From Geosiphon pyriformis (taxonomy: Eukaryota > Glomeromycota > Glomeromycetes > Archaeosporales > Geosiphonaceae), in NCBI GenBank assembly GCA_016748015.1, contig JAAOMT010000348.1, positions 6,973 to 70,972 of the forward strand: a stretch of DNA of 64,000 nucleotides. The letters are read 5' to 3'. Every line of letters starts with the position of its first letter. Position 1 is the stretch's first letter. Shown here piece after piece: positions 21,125 through 34,253 of the stretch. A program made the translations under genes and the position numbers. Under the pieces are notes generated by a model. The model was not told the origin of the DNA, made no database searches, and was given only the letters and a program-made list of their open reading frames with translations.

Positions 21125-22206
21125 TTGATTGAATTTAAGAAAAAAATAAACAAATTATTTGAAAAGTCTGTCAAGTTTCATGGGCCAAAAAAGAGCACAA
21201 TAAACTGTCACCAATACTCTTTTGGAACAATAAAAGAAAAAGAAAGAAAAAAAACTCTCAAAACACTACTATTACTAAAAAAACAGCCCAACAGTTGGTA
21301 TGTACTTTATTCATCAAAACAAAAGAAAAAACCATCTTATATTTGTCTTAGATATATTGATTATAAAAAAAACTTTTTTTCATGTAAGCTTAGATTTTAC
21401 CAAAAGAGAACTACTAAAAACATATTCACTATTATTGTAAACTATATTACAGAAAATTTTTTGGTTATTCAAAATGACAAGGAAAATAGGACAACAAATT
21501 ATGTTTTACTTGTGAAAAAACATTATTTAACAAAAAAATATGGAATAATATTTCTAATTAAGAAGAAATGTACAATACTTTGTATCAATATACAATTTCC
21601 ATAAATAATTGAATAAACTAAAAAATGTCTTTTAATGCTATATAGAACTAAGTGCTCTTGTATTTGAATTGTTATTCACATAACAAAAACAAGATCTAGA
21701 AAATAACAAATACCAAAGTCAAAGACATTTTATTCAATAAAATATTGATAATTAAAAACAATCTACCAGAATCTATTAATACTATTCTTATCCTGAACTC
21801 AAACATTTTTTTTAACATTCTAAGTAATCCAGAACAATTTTACAAACATTACCAAGATCTAACACCTATTCAAAATAAGCAAAAGCAGTATTTAGAACAA
21901 TTAAATACTAAACTTTGTAAATATTGTCTAATTTTTAGTGATTTTAAATATTGTAATAATTGTAATTTTATTTACAATTCACTTTTATACATGATCTATT
22001 TAATTTTCAAAGAAAAAAAACCAATTAACAAGTGTGTTTTAGAATCAAAATTAAAATTTAATTATAATTCAGTTTTTAACAATAATAACAATAACAATTT
22101 TAATATTATTTATTATAATAATAACAACAATAATAATTCAAACTCTGACAAAAATCTCAAACAATATATTGTGTTCTCAAAAGCAGAAACTCAAATGGTT
22201 CAGTAA
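21125..22206 (+). pseudogene. Element D Cys-rich region
   Basis: Two open blocks (21125-21604 and 21745-22206). The first includes a Lys-rich linker and decayed counterparts of CLTCG and GxCDxxCQY (TNYVLLVKKH, CTILCINIQ). The second matches the helical part and the second cluster CKYCLIFSDFKYCNNC (CX2CX3(S)X4CX2C; the third Cys is Ser), then an Asn/Ser-rich linker. Compare B residues 70-210. Confidence 0.65.
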
Positions 22207-22841
22207 TAATAATAAGAATATTATGCCAAAATATGCACATAATATTAATATAGAATTTAATTTTAGATATTTAAAAAAAACTGTTATCTGATTGGAATTT
22301 TATTTGCACACTAGTATAAATCTAAAAATAGCACTGAAAATTTTAACAGCAACAATAATCCAATTAATTTTTAGATCAAGTTTAGTAAAAAAAGGGATTA
22401 ATATTAGAAAAAATAATTGATGTAAGATATATAAAAAATATCATTACAATACTACAAAATAACTTAGAAAAAAGATATATTATTAAACCAAATAAAAAAA
22501 TAGCACAGGCAATATTTTTGTTTTTGGTTAAAATAGTTCAATTAGTATTAGTAAAAATGAGAAAAAAATTAGGAATTATGGCAAGAGAGAAATAAATGAA
22601 TTTGGATAAACAAGTAGAATAGAGATATTAATTAATATAGTTGAAGAGAAAACAATTGATAAAAAAAAATTATTTTTATCAATTAATCCATTTCAATTCT
22701 ATTATATGATCAGTATATATTAACTATAGAGAAAAAAATAAAAAATTAATTCCAAACTTTTAAAGCAAAACCAAACATTTATGAATCAAGAAAAATTGAC
22801 ATTATTAATCTCTATATACTAGCCAAAAACCACAAACACAT
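22207..22841 (+). pseudogene. Element D dUTPase and start of post-dUTPase domain
   Basis: Motif 1 is worn (NIEFNFRY), motif 2 is kept as FRSSLVKKGIN at about 22370-22405, then a frameshift, and motif 3 reads IIDVRYIKN at about 22415-22440. Motif 4 (KKIAQAIF) is near 22495-22520. It is cut at 22841 inside LINLYILAKNHKHI by the LTR of C, and resumes at 32833. Confidence 0.75.
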
Positions 22842-23699
22842 TGTTATTTATAGAATATAGAAAAAATATTAGTATATAAAATAGCCAATCAGAAATAAAT
22901 GTAGTAAATATGGAATTCTAAGATTCTTTTTAGAGAAATTGCAGGATTCTAAAAATTTCAAGATTCTTATATGAGAAATTGCAGGATTCCAGAATTTTAG
23001 GATTCTTCTTAAAAAAATTCCAGAATTCCAGAAATTCCAGGGTTCCTGGTAAGAAGAATTGAAAAATTGAGGAATCTCAATTATGTATATATAGCAGTAG
23101 TAATAGAAGTAAAAAAAAAGACAGACCTTTCAGTTTAGATTTGATTTAAACAATTTTTCTATTTATAAATATCAATAAATAATTATTCACTATCTCAATT
23201 TATTTTCTACTGTTAACATTTCATGTTGATAATAACTGATATTTAATCATACTGGAACAATAGCTCTTGATTATAGCTATTGATGGGATACTAACATTTA
23301 TTGTCTTGGCTTATTTCTTTATTTTTTTCTATTTTCTTTTGTTATTTCTTTGTGTTTTACTAATTAATTAAGGATTAAAAAAAACTGAGTTACAGACATC
23401 ATAGGGACTGATAAAAAACCCATAAAACAAAAATAGAACACTTATAATTGAGAATAGCTTACCAGAAGGATTACCAGCCATCACACTAAAAAAAAATTCG
23501 ATAGAATTACAATTCCAAAAGACTACTAACACAACAATTGAATCTCTGTTCATTATACAAAGGACTCAACCAAAACTTTCAGACAATCAAAACCTTCAGA
23601 TACAAACAATCTTTAGATATTATTAACATTAACAAGTAAATTAGCACCAAGTTATGGGTTTGTTATTTGATTTGAGGTCCCAAATAATAATCTGTAATA
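22842..23699 (+). repeat. 5' LTR of element C (family I)
   Basis: TGTTATTTATAG...TCTGTAATA, 858 bp. GAATTC-rich array about 22910-23060 with TTCCAGAA cores, then TATGTATATATAG at about 23082-23094. Small open frames inside it on the minus strand are chance. Confidence 0.9.
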
Positions 23700-25960
23700 T
23701 TTGGTGCTTTCTGTAAAGTATAATTCAACAGAAAACAAGCACCAACAACAACTATACAAAACAGTGACAGAATCAGAAAAAACAGAGACAAACCATTTGG
23801 AATTTGCAAAATTCTTATTTTAGCACTACAAAAGTCATTTGAAATTAACAAATAATAATTGGCCAGCAGAATCAATTTTCAATTGCTATATCAATAAAAA
23901 AATTATATATTACTTAAGAAAACAAGGAGATTCAGAATCCGCCTTCAACAATTTCTTTAGTGAACTACTTTAAAACACCACATTACTACAAAACTATCTA
24001 TTTGCATCAATAATTACAGAAATAAACAAAAAAATTGAAAAATACACCAAACAAAAATTTCTCATCACTTTTGCAGACAAAAGGAAAGGAAGATTACAAA
24101 TACCAGTAAGAATCCCAAAACAAATACAACTACCTATTTGGAAAAAACAAAAAGTTAATTCTCCAGTAAATTCATTATATTATCACACATCTGGAAGCAT
24201 TATCAATATAATATTAACAGGCATGTCCACAATAAATACAACAATACTATTAAATAAAATTCTATTCTAAAGTAAACAAAAGAAAGCCAAGTTATTGGGA
24301 ACATATAACAATTACTTTGAAGGATTCAAATCATAATCTCTAACACTATCAAAAATTTGATTATCATTTAAACAGCCAGATTTTGGAGCTGTCAGTCCAT
24401 AAGAGATAACCAATTTTGAGAAAAAAAAAGACAGCAATCAAGAAATAAATAGTCAAAATCTAATCCCAGAAAACCTGGAAATTCAAACTCCAATCATCCC
24501 AACTCAGCAAAATTAGAATAATCCAAACACTGCTCCTATTGTTCCCCAAAACTTACCTTCAATAATCCTGATTGATTCACCTTTAGTCCCACCAATTATC
24601 AAACAGCAACAACAATTACTATTACCTTAGTAACAACCACAACAGCCATTTTAACAACCATAACAACTGCAACAACTGCCATTCATAGCTTCAATAATAT
24701 ATGTTCCAATTGCGAAAATCAAAAAATTTACTGGCGAGAAGGATGACACCCAAGTATGACTCAATGATGTGAAAAAAGCCATTACAGCCAACAGATGAAA
24801 TGATGACAAAATTTTTTAAGCAATTCCCTATTTTCTTTAAGATATTGCTGATTTATGGTATCAAAGTTTAGCTGCCAAACCACAAACTTTTCAATAATTT
24901 AAATTGAAATTTGTAAGATATTTTAGTAACAATAATAGTATCAACTGACTGACAAATATCTTTACTACCATCAAACAAGGAGAAACTAAAGCAACTACTT
25001 AACTAGGATGCTTCCATAGAAATTTATGCCAAATACAAGTAATTGATGTGAATTACTTTATAGCACTACAGATTTTGAATCAATTTATCTGTGAACTATA
25101 CAGTAGCATTCTCCAATACATATGTTTATTATATCTATCTGACTTTCAAGCTACCATCACTCATGCCAGAGACTTTAAATTAGCCAAACTCGAAACCAAC
25201 CATGCTCAAGCTATCAATCTAGTAATGAATAGATTATCTGAATTAAATTTGAAATTAAAACAATTCAGTAATTCTATTAATTAAAAATTAGAGAAATATT
25301 TAGCTAACAATCAGGCAATTTATTAATCTCCACAATACCACAATAATCAAGAAAACATGAATTGTTTCTAATCTTAGCCATATTTATTACCATTGACCAA
25401 TTAGCAATGGCAGCAGAAAACACATGTTTGCCACTATTGTAGTAAACAAAAACATTTGAAAATCAACTGCAGATTAAGGATAGATAACCAACAATCAGGA
25501 AATCAATATTAAAATCATGATTGCCAGTTTCAAACTCCAAATTATTAATCAAACCCAAAACCATATCAACCAAATTATCTACTCATGACACAGCAGCCAA
25601 TCTATCAATTACCAATTTATTAGCCTTTAGTATCTGTAATTTATTAATTGCAGTCTTAATCTATCTATTAGCCACAGCTTTAAGTAATCTATTAGCCCCA
25701 ACTAATTCAAATACTGCCACCAAATTCAGCTCAGATAACATTAAAAAATTTCAGATCAAAGATCACTTAAAACTAAAGATCAATGATGGTTGTCTACTAA
25801 CCAATTCCCAGTTTCTCAACCCAATAATCAGGATCTTGCCAGTAGAGTTTGAGAACTGGATATATTCAAAATCTGAATTCCCAGCACTACTTAAGTTTTT
25901 TGGTTATCCCAAAAGACACCTCATCCAACAATTAGGAACCCAACCAGAAACAGCCATTTA
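23700..25960 (+). pseudogene. Element C Gag with intact CCHC knuckle
   Basis: Primer-binding site at 23700-23718 (TTTGGTGCTTTCTGTAAAG). N-domain about 23770-24140, Gln-rich linker about 24600-24690, Gag core from about 24700 (VPIAKIKKFTGEKDD), the helix LSELNLKLKQFSNSIN (25230-25285), knuckle CHYCSKQKHLKINC at 25429-25470 (CX2CX4HX4C intact), then a Ser/Asn-rich tail (25521-25961). Several stops; no single frame. Confidence 0.8.
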
Positions 25961-26460
25961 ACATTAATATTTCATTAACAACTAGTACCAAAGACAAATT
26001 ATTTGCAGCTATATTCTCTTTTGAACTTGAAAAAACTACTCTAGTTTCATTATTCAGTGAAGCTGCACTTAACACCAAACTTATTACTGCAATGTACACT
26101 AATGTCAAAATTAATGGTTATCTCATCAAACTAATCTTAGATAGTGAATCAGCTGGCAGTATTATAATATGACAACTTATGAACCAATTAGGTCACCAAG
26201 TTGATCATATGGCCAGTACCAAAATTATCACAGCTGATGGAGTGACCAAAACTCTCATTGACAAAATTGATAACTTACCTATTGAAGTCAATAATATTAT
26301 TATACCAATCAAAGTTTTGGTAATAGAAGCCACACAATATTAGGCTCTTGTTGATAATAACTGGCTATTCAGGACCAATGTTATACTTGATTAGACCACA
26401 TAGAAGCTCCAGCTCAGTTAAAATAAGCAACACATCTGAGCATTAGTCATGTATGGACAT
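25961..26460 (+). pseudogene. Element C retropepsin
   Basis: DKLFAAIFSFELEKTT, TAMYTNVKING, active site KLILDSESAGSIII (DSG is DSE), ADGVTKTLIDKIDNLPIEV, and EATQY-stop-ALVDNNWLF, where the stop replaces a Gln codon. Catalytic Asp kept, Gly lost. Confidence 0.75.
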
Positions 26461-27640
26461 TTCAGAACTCTTTCAAAGAAAGAACAACTATTGATCAAGC
26501 TAAAAGAAAAAAAAAAACTTACCTGAGAAGCCTATCAAATCTCATGGACCAATAATGAGCACAATGAATTACAGTTTATACTCTTATAAGATGACAAAGA
26601 AAAGAAAAAGCAAAAAGAAGAACTTATCTAGAATAATAATCAAAAATTGTAAACTGACAACAATCAAAATGAGCTGATACCAAGTTGGAAATAGAAAAAA
26701 ACCAAGAAAGAGAAAGAAAAAAAAAAAGAGCTATCATCAGCAATCACTACAAATTATACTCCATATACCTATACTCTACTACAACTGTTTAACTATTGCC
26801 GACTAAAACTAATATGCATTGATTGTGGCAAGAAATTGTCATTAATGGGCACATGCTATGGCAATGATGAAGAATACCCAACAGCAACAAAATTCTATTG
26901 TCACTCATGTATTCTTAAATGATTTAGATGACCAAAAAGACAAGAGAAATGGGACAACAAACCATGTTTGGCTTGCAAAGAAACTCTTTTTAATAAAGAA
27001 ATGTAGAATAACATTCCTAAAAGAGGAGGAATATGTAACAAATTGTGTCAATACACAATTCTAATCAATGACTGGGTACACAAAATAACATCAATAGAAG
27101 CAGCCTGAAGAAGAGCAGTAAAACATTTGGATAGATGTCCCCATAATAATAACAAAATATGACACATGGCACCTGCTAAAATCAAAGGAGCATTACCAAA
27201 AGAAATAAAAGTGATTAAAAATAATTCACTAAAACTCATAGAACTCGATTGAGATCCAAATTCAGATATTGTACTAGATTCTATATACTCAGAACAATTC
27301 TATGAACACTACCAAAAATTAGCACTCACAAGAGAAAAGCAGAAACAATGCTTAAAAGAAATAAACACTCAACTATGTGACCATTATTTGATTCCATGTG
27401 ACTTCTAATATTGTAATGAGTATAATTTTATCTATAATTTATCATTACACATGATCTACACAATTCCAAAAGAAAAAAAACCAATCAACAACTGTGTATT
27501 GGAATCAAAAGTACTGTTCAATCTCAATTTAAACTCTGATAATAATGATAACAAAAATAACAGTTTTAGCTCTATTTAAAATGGCAATAAAAATAACAAT
27601 AATTCAAGGAACAGAAATTTAAATGGTTCAGCAATAATAA
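26461..27640 (+). pseudogene. Element C Cys-rich region and acidic linker
   Basis: Lys/Glu-rich linker (26490-26740), then LICIDCGKKLSLMGTCYGND near 26810-26865 with an intact CxxC, YCHSCILK near 26890, and worn CLACKETLF and CNKLCQYT counterparts at 26960-27060. The second cluster CDHYLIPCDFxYCNEY is near 27375-27425, with its second and last Cys changed to Tyr, followed by Ser/Asn-rich sequence. C-to-Tyr changes fit G-to-A mutation. Confidence 0.65.
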
Positions 27641-28115
27641 TAAAAGTATTATGCCAGAATGTACATATAATACCAATACAGAATTTAATCTGAGATATCT
27701 TAGAAAAAATGCCATCAAATTGGAACCACATTCACGCATCTGCATTGATCTTAAAATAGCACTGGAAATCTCAACAACAACAATAGTTCAATTAGCATTT
27801 AAGAGTAGTTTAGCAAAAAAGAGAATCAACATCAGAGAAGAAATAATTGATGCAGAATATGTGAAAAATATCATTGTAATGCTACAAAATAACTCAAAAA
27901 AGGCCTACATAGTAGAGTTAAACAAAAAGATAACACAAACAATATTCTTGCCTCTGGTTAAAATAACTCAATTAGCATTAGTGAGAAACAGAGAAAAATT
28001 AGGTATTATAGCTAAAGGAATACAGGGAATCAGATTCATGAGTAGAATAAATGTACCAATTAATATGGCAGAAAAAAAAGTTATTGATAAGAGAGAAATT
28101 ATCTTCAACTATTAA
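27641..28115 (+). pseudogene. Element C dUTPase
   Basis: Open 154-codon block from 27651: motif 1 NTEFNLRY (both Asp lost), motif 2 FKSSLAKKRIN, motif 3 EIIDAEYVKN (Asp and Tyr kept), motif 4 KKITQTIF, motif 5 GIQGIRFMSR (worn). Unlike B it still has the 18 nt encoding motif 2. Probably inactive because motif 1 is changed. Confidence 0.8.
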
Positions 28116-28500
28116 TTAATTTTTATTCTATCATATAACCAGTACATATTAGTTATAGAAAGGGGAGTAAAAAATCAAGCTCAGATTTTTGAAGCAAAAA
28201 ACTACTATATGTAAACCAAGAAAGATTGGACTTACTAATTTTTACATATCAGCCAAAAGTCTGAAACATATTAAAATTTCTATTTACAACACAACAAAAA
28301 ATGTTCTTGAAATACTAAAAGAAACTACCATCAGATATTTAAGCACTAAAGTTAAAAAACAATTACCAAACCCCATTTTAGACTTTCTATAACTGTGTAG
28401 ATATATAAATATTATATTACAAACAATATATGAATAAGAAAAATATTATTTGCTTTAATCAGAACAATTGAAACAAATAAACTTGAGAAATCTAAATCCA
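28116..28500 (+). pseudogene. Element C post-dUTPase domain
   Basis: Contains KNQAQIFEAK, IGLTNFYISAKSLKHIKI, IYNTTKNVLEI and TTIRYLSTKV, the block conserved between dUTPase and RT in B, D and E and partly in A. It resembles a small beta-sheet domain; no function known to me. It is followed by the EQLKQINLRNLNPL linker into RT. Confidence 0.65.
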
Positions 28501-29420
28501 CTATAACATATGTAGCTTAAAATGTTACTCAACAATTTCAATGACATTTTTGCTAGTAAAAACGAATTTGACAAAACCAACATAATTCAGTATCAGATAA
28601 AAACTGAAAATGCAATGCCAATCAAACAGAGAGCATACAGAATACCACTAACAAGCTATAAAATCATCAAACAAGAGATTAATCAAATATTAGACAATGT
28701 GTTAATTCAACTATTAATAAGTTCATGGTTATTACCAGTGGTACTAATCCATAAAAAAAATGGGAAAATATGCTTTTGTGTGAACTACTGAAAACTTAAT
28801 GAAGTAACCAAAAGAGATAGTTACTCAACTCTAAAAATTTAAGAACTGTTTGATGCTTTTGGAGAAAAAAATTAGTTCTTAACTTTAGACTTAAACAGTA
28901 GTTACTGGCAAGTAGTTATGAAACCAGAAGACAAGAAGAAAATGGCTTTTACAACTTTAGAAAAAAATTTTGAATTTGAAGTTATGTCATTTGGCTTGAT
29001 GAATGCTTCTGCCATATTTCAACAGTTTATGAAAATTGTCTATACTGGACTGCTATGGAAATCAGTAGTCATATATTTAAATAACACTAATGTGTTTTTC
29101 AAGACATTTGATAATCATTTGCACTATCCAATAAGTATTTGAAAAACTAAAAAAAGCTGAATTAAAATTGAATACAATCAAGTGTTTTTTTGGGAAAACT
29201 GAATTCAAGTTTTTGGAACATGTTGTAAGCAAAGATGAAATCAAAACAGATCCAGACAAAATTAAGATAGTTAAAAATTTTTTAGTATTCACCAATTTGA
29301 CTGAATTATAAGCATTCTTGGGATTTGCAAGATACTATTGCCACTTCATTAAAGATTCTCCAAACTGGTTTAGCTATTATACCAGCTTTAAACAAAGAAC
29401 ACCAAATACAAATAAATAAA
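28501..29420 (+). pseudogene. Element C reverse transcriptase
   Basis: Block 28522-28791: LLNNFNDIFASKNEF, then LPVVLIHKKNGKICFCVNY. Motif A LTLDLNSSYWQVVM (Asp kept) just before 28918; motif B FGLMNASAIFQQ (about 29000); motif C YLNN (both Asp changed to Asn, codons AAT AAC) near 29070-29085. Thumb sequence continues to about 29350 after a frame change. Confidence 0.85.
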
Positions 29421-29479
29421 AACTCAGCATTAAGCTTTTAACACATTAAGAAAAAAGCTTATTTAAGCTCCAGTACTAA

Positions 29480-29880
29480 TCTATTTGGATTATAGTAGGC
29501 TATTCATAATTACAACTGATGCATCAAGTTAAACATTAAGAGCAATACTATCTTAGAAAAAACTGAATGGAAGAGAACACCTAGTAATATATGTTAATTA
29601 CAGCTTAAATCCAACTGAAAAAAACTATAGAACACCAGCATTAGAATACTTAGCAATTTGTTAGACAGTTATAAAATAAAAAAAATACTTGAACCAAAAG
29701 TTTGATGTGTATATTGATCATAAAGAACTAACTTTAATCCAAAAGCAAGAATTTAAAGATGATCATCATGTTTAATAGAAAATAGAACTTTCACTATTTA
29801 ATTATATAGTACATTACAAAAAAGAAAAAAAAAATGGAAATGCTAATGGCTTGTCACAAATAAGACAAATCTAAGAATAT
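29480..29880 (+). pseudogene. Element C RNase H
   Basis: ITTDASS (first Asp kept) near 29510, LEYLAIC for the Glu block near 29645, and VYIDHKELTLIQKQEF near 29710-29750 (third acid kept). Interrupted by several stops; ends GNANGLSQIRQ. Confidence 0.75.
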
Positions 29881-29904
29881 TTCTACTCAAAAATATAACA
29901 AAAG

Positions 29905-31160
29905 ATGAATATACAAAAATATCAACAACTTCAACACTATATTAATATCCAGCAGTTTAAGAAGAAATTATCTCCAAAAGAACAAAGCCATATTAAACAA
30001 CAATCTAAATATTTCATTACTCACCAAGAGATACTTTATTGGAAAAACAGAAAGAATTCAGATCAACCAACTAAAGTAATTACAAAACCAAAGAAAGAAA
30101 CAATATTGTTCAATATGCATTCAGATTTAACAGCAGGACATTTTCATAAAGAAATAATCATAGAAAAAACCAGAAAAAGATACTATTGGCCATTAATGTA
30201 TCCAAATATTATTCAATATGTTCAAAATTGTGATGCTTGTCAGAAAAAAAAAAGAACAAAACTCAGCAAACCATTAAGACCAATTAAAGTGAAACAACTA
30301 TTTAACCATATTAGAATTGACTTAGTCAAACTATTAACAATAACTAACAAAAAAATAGATATATCACAGTAGCCATGGATTATCTTATTAAGTGGCCAGA
30401 AACAAAAGCCATTTAAAGAGCAGATGCTGAATTCATTGCTAAATTCATTCATCAAGATTTAATTTGTCAACATGGATGTCTAAAAGAACTACTATCAGAT
30501 CAAAGAACTTACTTCATAAACAAAATACTAGCAGAACTAAGTCAAATATTTGGAATTAAAAGACCATTATCATTATTATATCATTTATAAACAAATGGGT
30601 TAGTTGAAAGATTTAACAGAACATTGTGTAAAGCAATTGCCAAAATCAGCCAAGAAACCAGAATGAATAAAATTTGTTTATATTATCAATATTATTTGTT
30701 TATTGAACAATAAAACAAGACACTACATAAGCAATACTATTTAAATTAGTATATGATAGAACAACAACATTATTAGTTGAGATAAAAGTTAACACATATC
30801 CAACAGAACCAATAACTGAAAACAATTTTCAGGAAATATTGCTAAGAAGAACATATAACTTATGGAAACTCTAGAAAACAAATGACAAAAAGCAGCTGAT
30901 AACATTTAAAAGTCACAAAAAAAACAAAAAAAAAACATGATAACTAACTATCAGATAAACCAGTTGAATTCAAGATTGGAGACAAAGTACTTTTATATCA
31001 TACCAAAGCAGAAAAACAATAGAGTAGAAAATTTGACCCCAAATAGAACAGACTATTTCACATAAAAAAAATTCTAGAAAATGAAGCTTATAAATTAAGG
31101 TTAAACAACAAAATTTTAATCAAAACAGCACATGGTAATTGACTGAAATTATATTACCAT
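29905..31160 (+). pseudogene. Element C integrase
   Basis: Block 29905-30372 starts MNIQKYQQLQHY and contains the H2C2 motif (NMHSDLTAGHF...CDACQKK), then IRIDLVKLLTI. Later pieces give LLSDQRTYF (Asp kept) near 30490 and LVERFNRTLC (Glu) near 30600. The C-terminal basic helix and FKIGDKVLLYHT are near 30970-31000, and a worn GPY/F region near 31040-31080. Stops are at Gln and Trp positions (for example TGG to TAG near 31020). Confidence 0.8.
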
Positions 31161-31980
31161 ATAGTATCATCACTCACCAATAATATTTCACAATTAAGAG
31201 TACAGAGAATACTAGTCCAATCTAATAAAATTCTATAAGATCTAGAACTAATTATTATTATTAACACCAACATATCAAATTGAACAACTAAAAGAATATA
31301 AAAACATGGTAGATATAACAAAAGCAACAAAAAAAAATAGAAATACCAAACCATATTTACACTTTAGCTCAACAACTCTTTCAACTAATACAATAATAAA
31401 AGATGAAAATTACAATCAATCAACAAATTATCAGATACAAAAACACCAAAAAAGAACCACAAGATAAAATACGGAGAAAAACAGAAAATACTATTGATAA
31501 AATAATTACAAAGGCAAAATTGGTAATAAAAACACAACCAAAAGTTATTCAATATTAAGAGTTGATGATAAAAACATAGAATTGATAGACACAACAATTT
31601 TCAAGAAACTTTTGCTATTTCTATTTGGAACAATATCTGAATATTCAGAACTTATATATAAACAAAACAAAGCAATTATTTAATCCAGGAATATTACAAC
31701 AACTTGAACAATTTGTGAAAAAAAACAATTTAATCACATAAGCATGAACCATTTATTGATTACAAATCGAATTTCAAGACCAACCAGAAATCTTACTCAA
31801 TTCAACAATAGACTTTATTACTGTTAACCAAATGAAAAAAATAATCAATGCCCAATTTGAAAAATTACAGAACAAGATAACACAAGTAATTCTCGAAAAA
31901 GAAGTTCAAGAAATATTTAAAGATAGAGCATTAGAGTTAAGGAATATTGACAGAGCTCAATATTAAAAAAAAGAAAATAA
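31161..31980 (+). pseudogene. Element C accessory region and polypurine tract
   Basis: Spacer to about 31650, then the accessory product: LNIQNLYINKTKQLF, ILQQLEQFVKKNNL, IDFITVNQMKKI, AQFEKLQNKITQVIL and the final IDRAQY stop at about 31965. Directly followed by A-rich purines (AAAAAAAAGAAAATAA, 31965-31980) abutting the 3' LTR. Conserved with B, E, F and the fused copy in A. Confidence 0.7.
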
Positions 31981-32832
31981 TGTTATTCATAAAATATAAG
32001 AAGAATATTAGTATATAAAATAGCTAATTAGAAATAGATGTAGTAAATATGGAATTTTAAAATTTCTCTCAGAAAAATTGCAGGATTCCAAGAATTTCAA
32101 GATTCTCATATAAGAAATTGCAAAATTGCAGAATTGCAGAATTTCTCTCAAAAAGATTGCAGAATTCCAGAAATTTCAGAATTTTTGGTAAGAAAAATTG
32201 AGGAATTAAGGAATCTCAATTATGTATATATAGCAGTAGTAGTAAAAAAAAAGAACAGACCTCTCAATTTAAATTTAATTTAAGCAATCTTCTACATCAC
32301 AAATATCAATAAATAATTCACTTTCTCAAATTTACTCTCTACTATCAATGCTTTATGTTGATAGTAATCAATACTTAATACATTAGAACAATAGCTCTTA
32401 ATTATGACTATTGATAAAATACTAACTTGCAAATTGCCTTGGCTTATTTTCTTTATCATTTTTTTTATCTTTTTTATTTCTTTTTGTTTTATTAATTGAT
32501 TAATGATTAAAAAATGCTGAATTATAAACGTTATAGGGACTGGTAAAAGACTCATAAAACAAGGGTAAAACACTCATAATTGAGAATAGCTTACCAGAAG
32601 GATTACTGGCCACCATGCTGAAAAAAAAATTTGATAGAATTGCAATTCTAGGAGACTACTGACACAATAATTGAATCTTTGTCCATTATACAAAGAACTC
32701 AACCAAAATCTTCAAACAACCAAAACTTTCAGATACAAACAATCTTTAGATATTACTAATGTCAACAAGCAAATTAGCACCAAGTTATGAGTTTGTTATT
32801 TGATTTGAAATCCTAAATAATCATCTGTAACA
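31981..32832 (+). repeat. 3' LTR of element C (family I)
   Basis: TGTTATTCATAA...CTGTAACA, 852 bp. Its termini are the best kept of the family. TATA-like TATGTATATATAG at 32221-32233. Right flank ACAT matches the left one. Confidence 0.9.
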
Positions 32833-33851
32833 ACATTAAAATTTCAATATACAATACAACCAGAAACTTTATAGAAATATCAAGTAAAACTACTATCAAA
32901 TACTTAAGTACTGAAGTTGAAAACCAATTACCAATCATTATTTCAAATTTTTTACAACTGTATAGATATGTGGATATTATATTACAAACTATATATAAAC
33001 AAGAAAAATATTATTTCTTATAATCAAAATAATTAAAACAAATAAACTTGAGAAATTAAAACCTATTTTAATATATGCAACTTAAGATACTACTCAACAA
33101 TTTCATTAATATTTTTGTCAATAAAAACAAATTTGGTAGAACTGATATTATACAAGACCAGATTAAAACTAAAAATGATATGTTAATTAAACAAAAAACA
33201 TAGAAAGTACTATTTGCTAATCATAAGATTATTCAACAAGAAATCAATTGAATGTTGAACAATAAGTTAATTTAACTATTAATAAGTTTATGGTTATTAT
33301 TAGTGATATTTGTTCAGAAGAAAAATAAGAAAATCTGCTTTTGTATAAATTATAAAAAACTTAACAGTATTATTTGTAGAGACAGCTATCTAATTCCATA
33401 GATCCAAAAACTATTTGACATTTTTGGAGGAAAGAAATAGTTTTCAACATTGGACTTAAATAATGGTTACTAACAAATAGTCATGAATTTAGCTGATAAA
33501 AAAAAGACAGCATTTACTATCAAAGAAAAAAATTTTGAATTCAGTATTATGCTATTTGGCTTAACTAATATTTTAACTATTTTTCAACATCTCATGAAAA
33601 TTGTTTATACAGAATTACTATGAAAATTAGTAATAATTTATTTTGATAACATTAATATATTCTCAGAAACATTTAATGATTATCTTTATTATTTCTAATA
33701 AGTGTTTAAAAGATTAAAACAAGTAGAGCTAAAGTTAAATGCCATTAAGTATTTTTTTAGAAAAACTAAACTCAAGTTATTGGAACATATTGTGAGCAAA
33801 AACAGCATAAAAACAAATTCAAACAAGATTAAAATAGACAAAAACTTCTTA
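32833..33851 (+). pseudogene. Element D post-dUTPase domain and reverse transcriptase
   Basis: Continues D from 22841: IKISIYNTTRNFIEI-like, TTIKYLSTEVENQLP, then the RT linker and RT with FVQKKNKKICFCINYKKLN (about 33310-33365), motif A STLDLNNGY (33450-33470), motif B FGLTNILTIFQH (33550-33590), motif C YFDNINIFS (33640-33665), and the thumb to 33851. Many stops. Cut by the assembly gap. Confidence 0.75.
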
Positions 33852-34253
33852 NNNNNNNNNNNNNNNNNNNNNNNNNNNNNNNNNNNNNNNNNNNNNNNNN
33901 NNNNNNNNNNNNNNNNNNNNNNNNNNNNNNNNNNNNNNNNNNNNNNNNNNNNNNNNNNNNNNNNNNNNNNNNNNNNNNNNNNNNNNNNNNNNNNNNNNNN
34001 NNNNNNNNNNNNNNNNNNNNNNNNNNNNNNNNNNNNNNNNNNNNNNNNNNNNNNNNNNNNNNNNNNNNNNNNNNNNNNNNNNNNNNNNNNNNNNNNNNNN
34101 NNNNNNNNNNNNNNNNNNNNNNNNNNNNNNNNNNNNNNNNNNNNNNNNNNNNNNNNNNNNNNNNNNNNNNNNNNNNNNNNNNNNNNNNNNNNNNNNNNNN
34201 NNNNNNNNNNNNNNNNNNNNNNNNNNNNNNNNNNNNNNNNNNNNNNNNNNNNN
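33852..34253 (+). other. Assembly gap of 402 N
   Basis: Run of N within D's RT thumb and RNase H. The homologous stretch in E (53150-53530) is about 381 nt, so the gap estimate is close to the expected length. Frames spanning it are artefacts. Confidence 0.98.

Larger units (their letters stand above)
22842..32832 (+). mobile_element. Element C: complete-length family I Ty3/gypsy element
   Basis: 9,991 bp with LTRs 22842-23699 and 31981-32832, flanked by perfect ACAT duplications (22838-22841 and 32833-32836). The host codons (D's KHIKI) read on across the pair. All domains are present in order, but with dozens of stops and some frameshifts. RT and integrase blocks (28522-29142 and 29905-30372) share a frame, which supports one ancestral gag-pol frame. 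Confidence 0.9.

Noticed and set aside
22910-23060. CRISPR-like array from regularly spaced GAATTC-rich repeats
   Set aside because: Units are short and imperfect, have no unique spacers, lie inside LTRs, and the genome is eukaryotic.
31154-31597. Minus-strand Leu/Tyr-rich frames resembling membrane proteins
   Set aside because: Antisense to C's integrase tail and spacer; composition is an effect of AT-rich DNA, with no conservation in the other copies.
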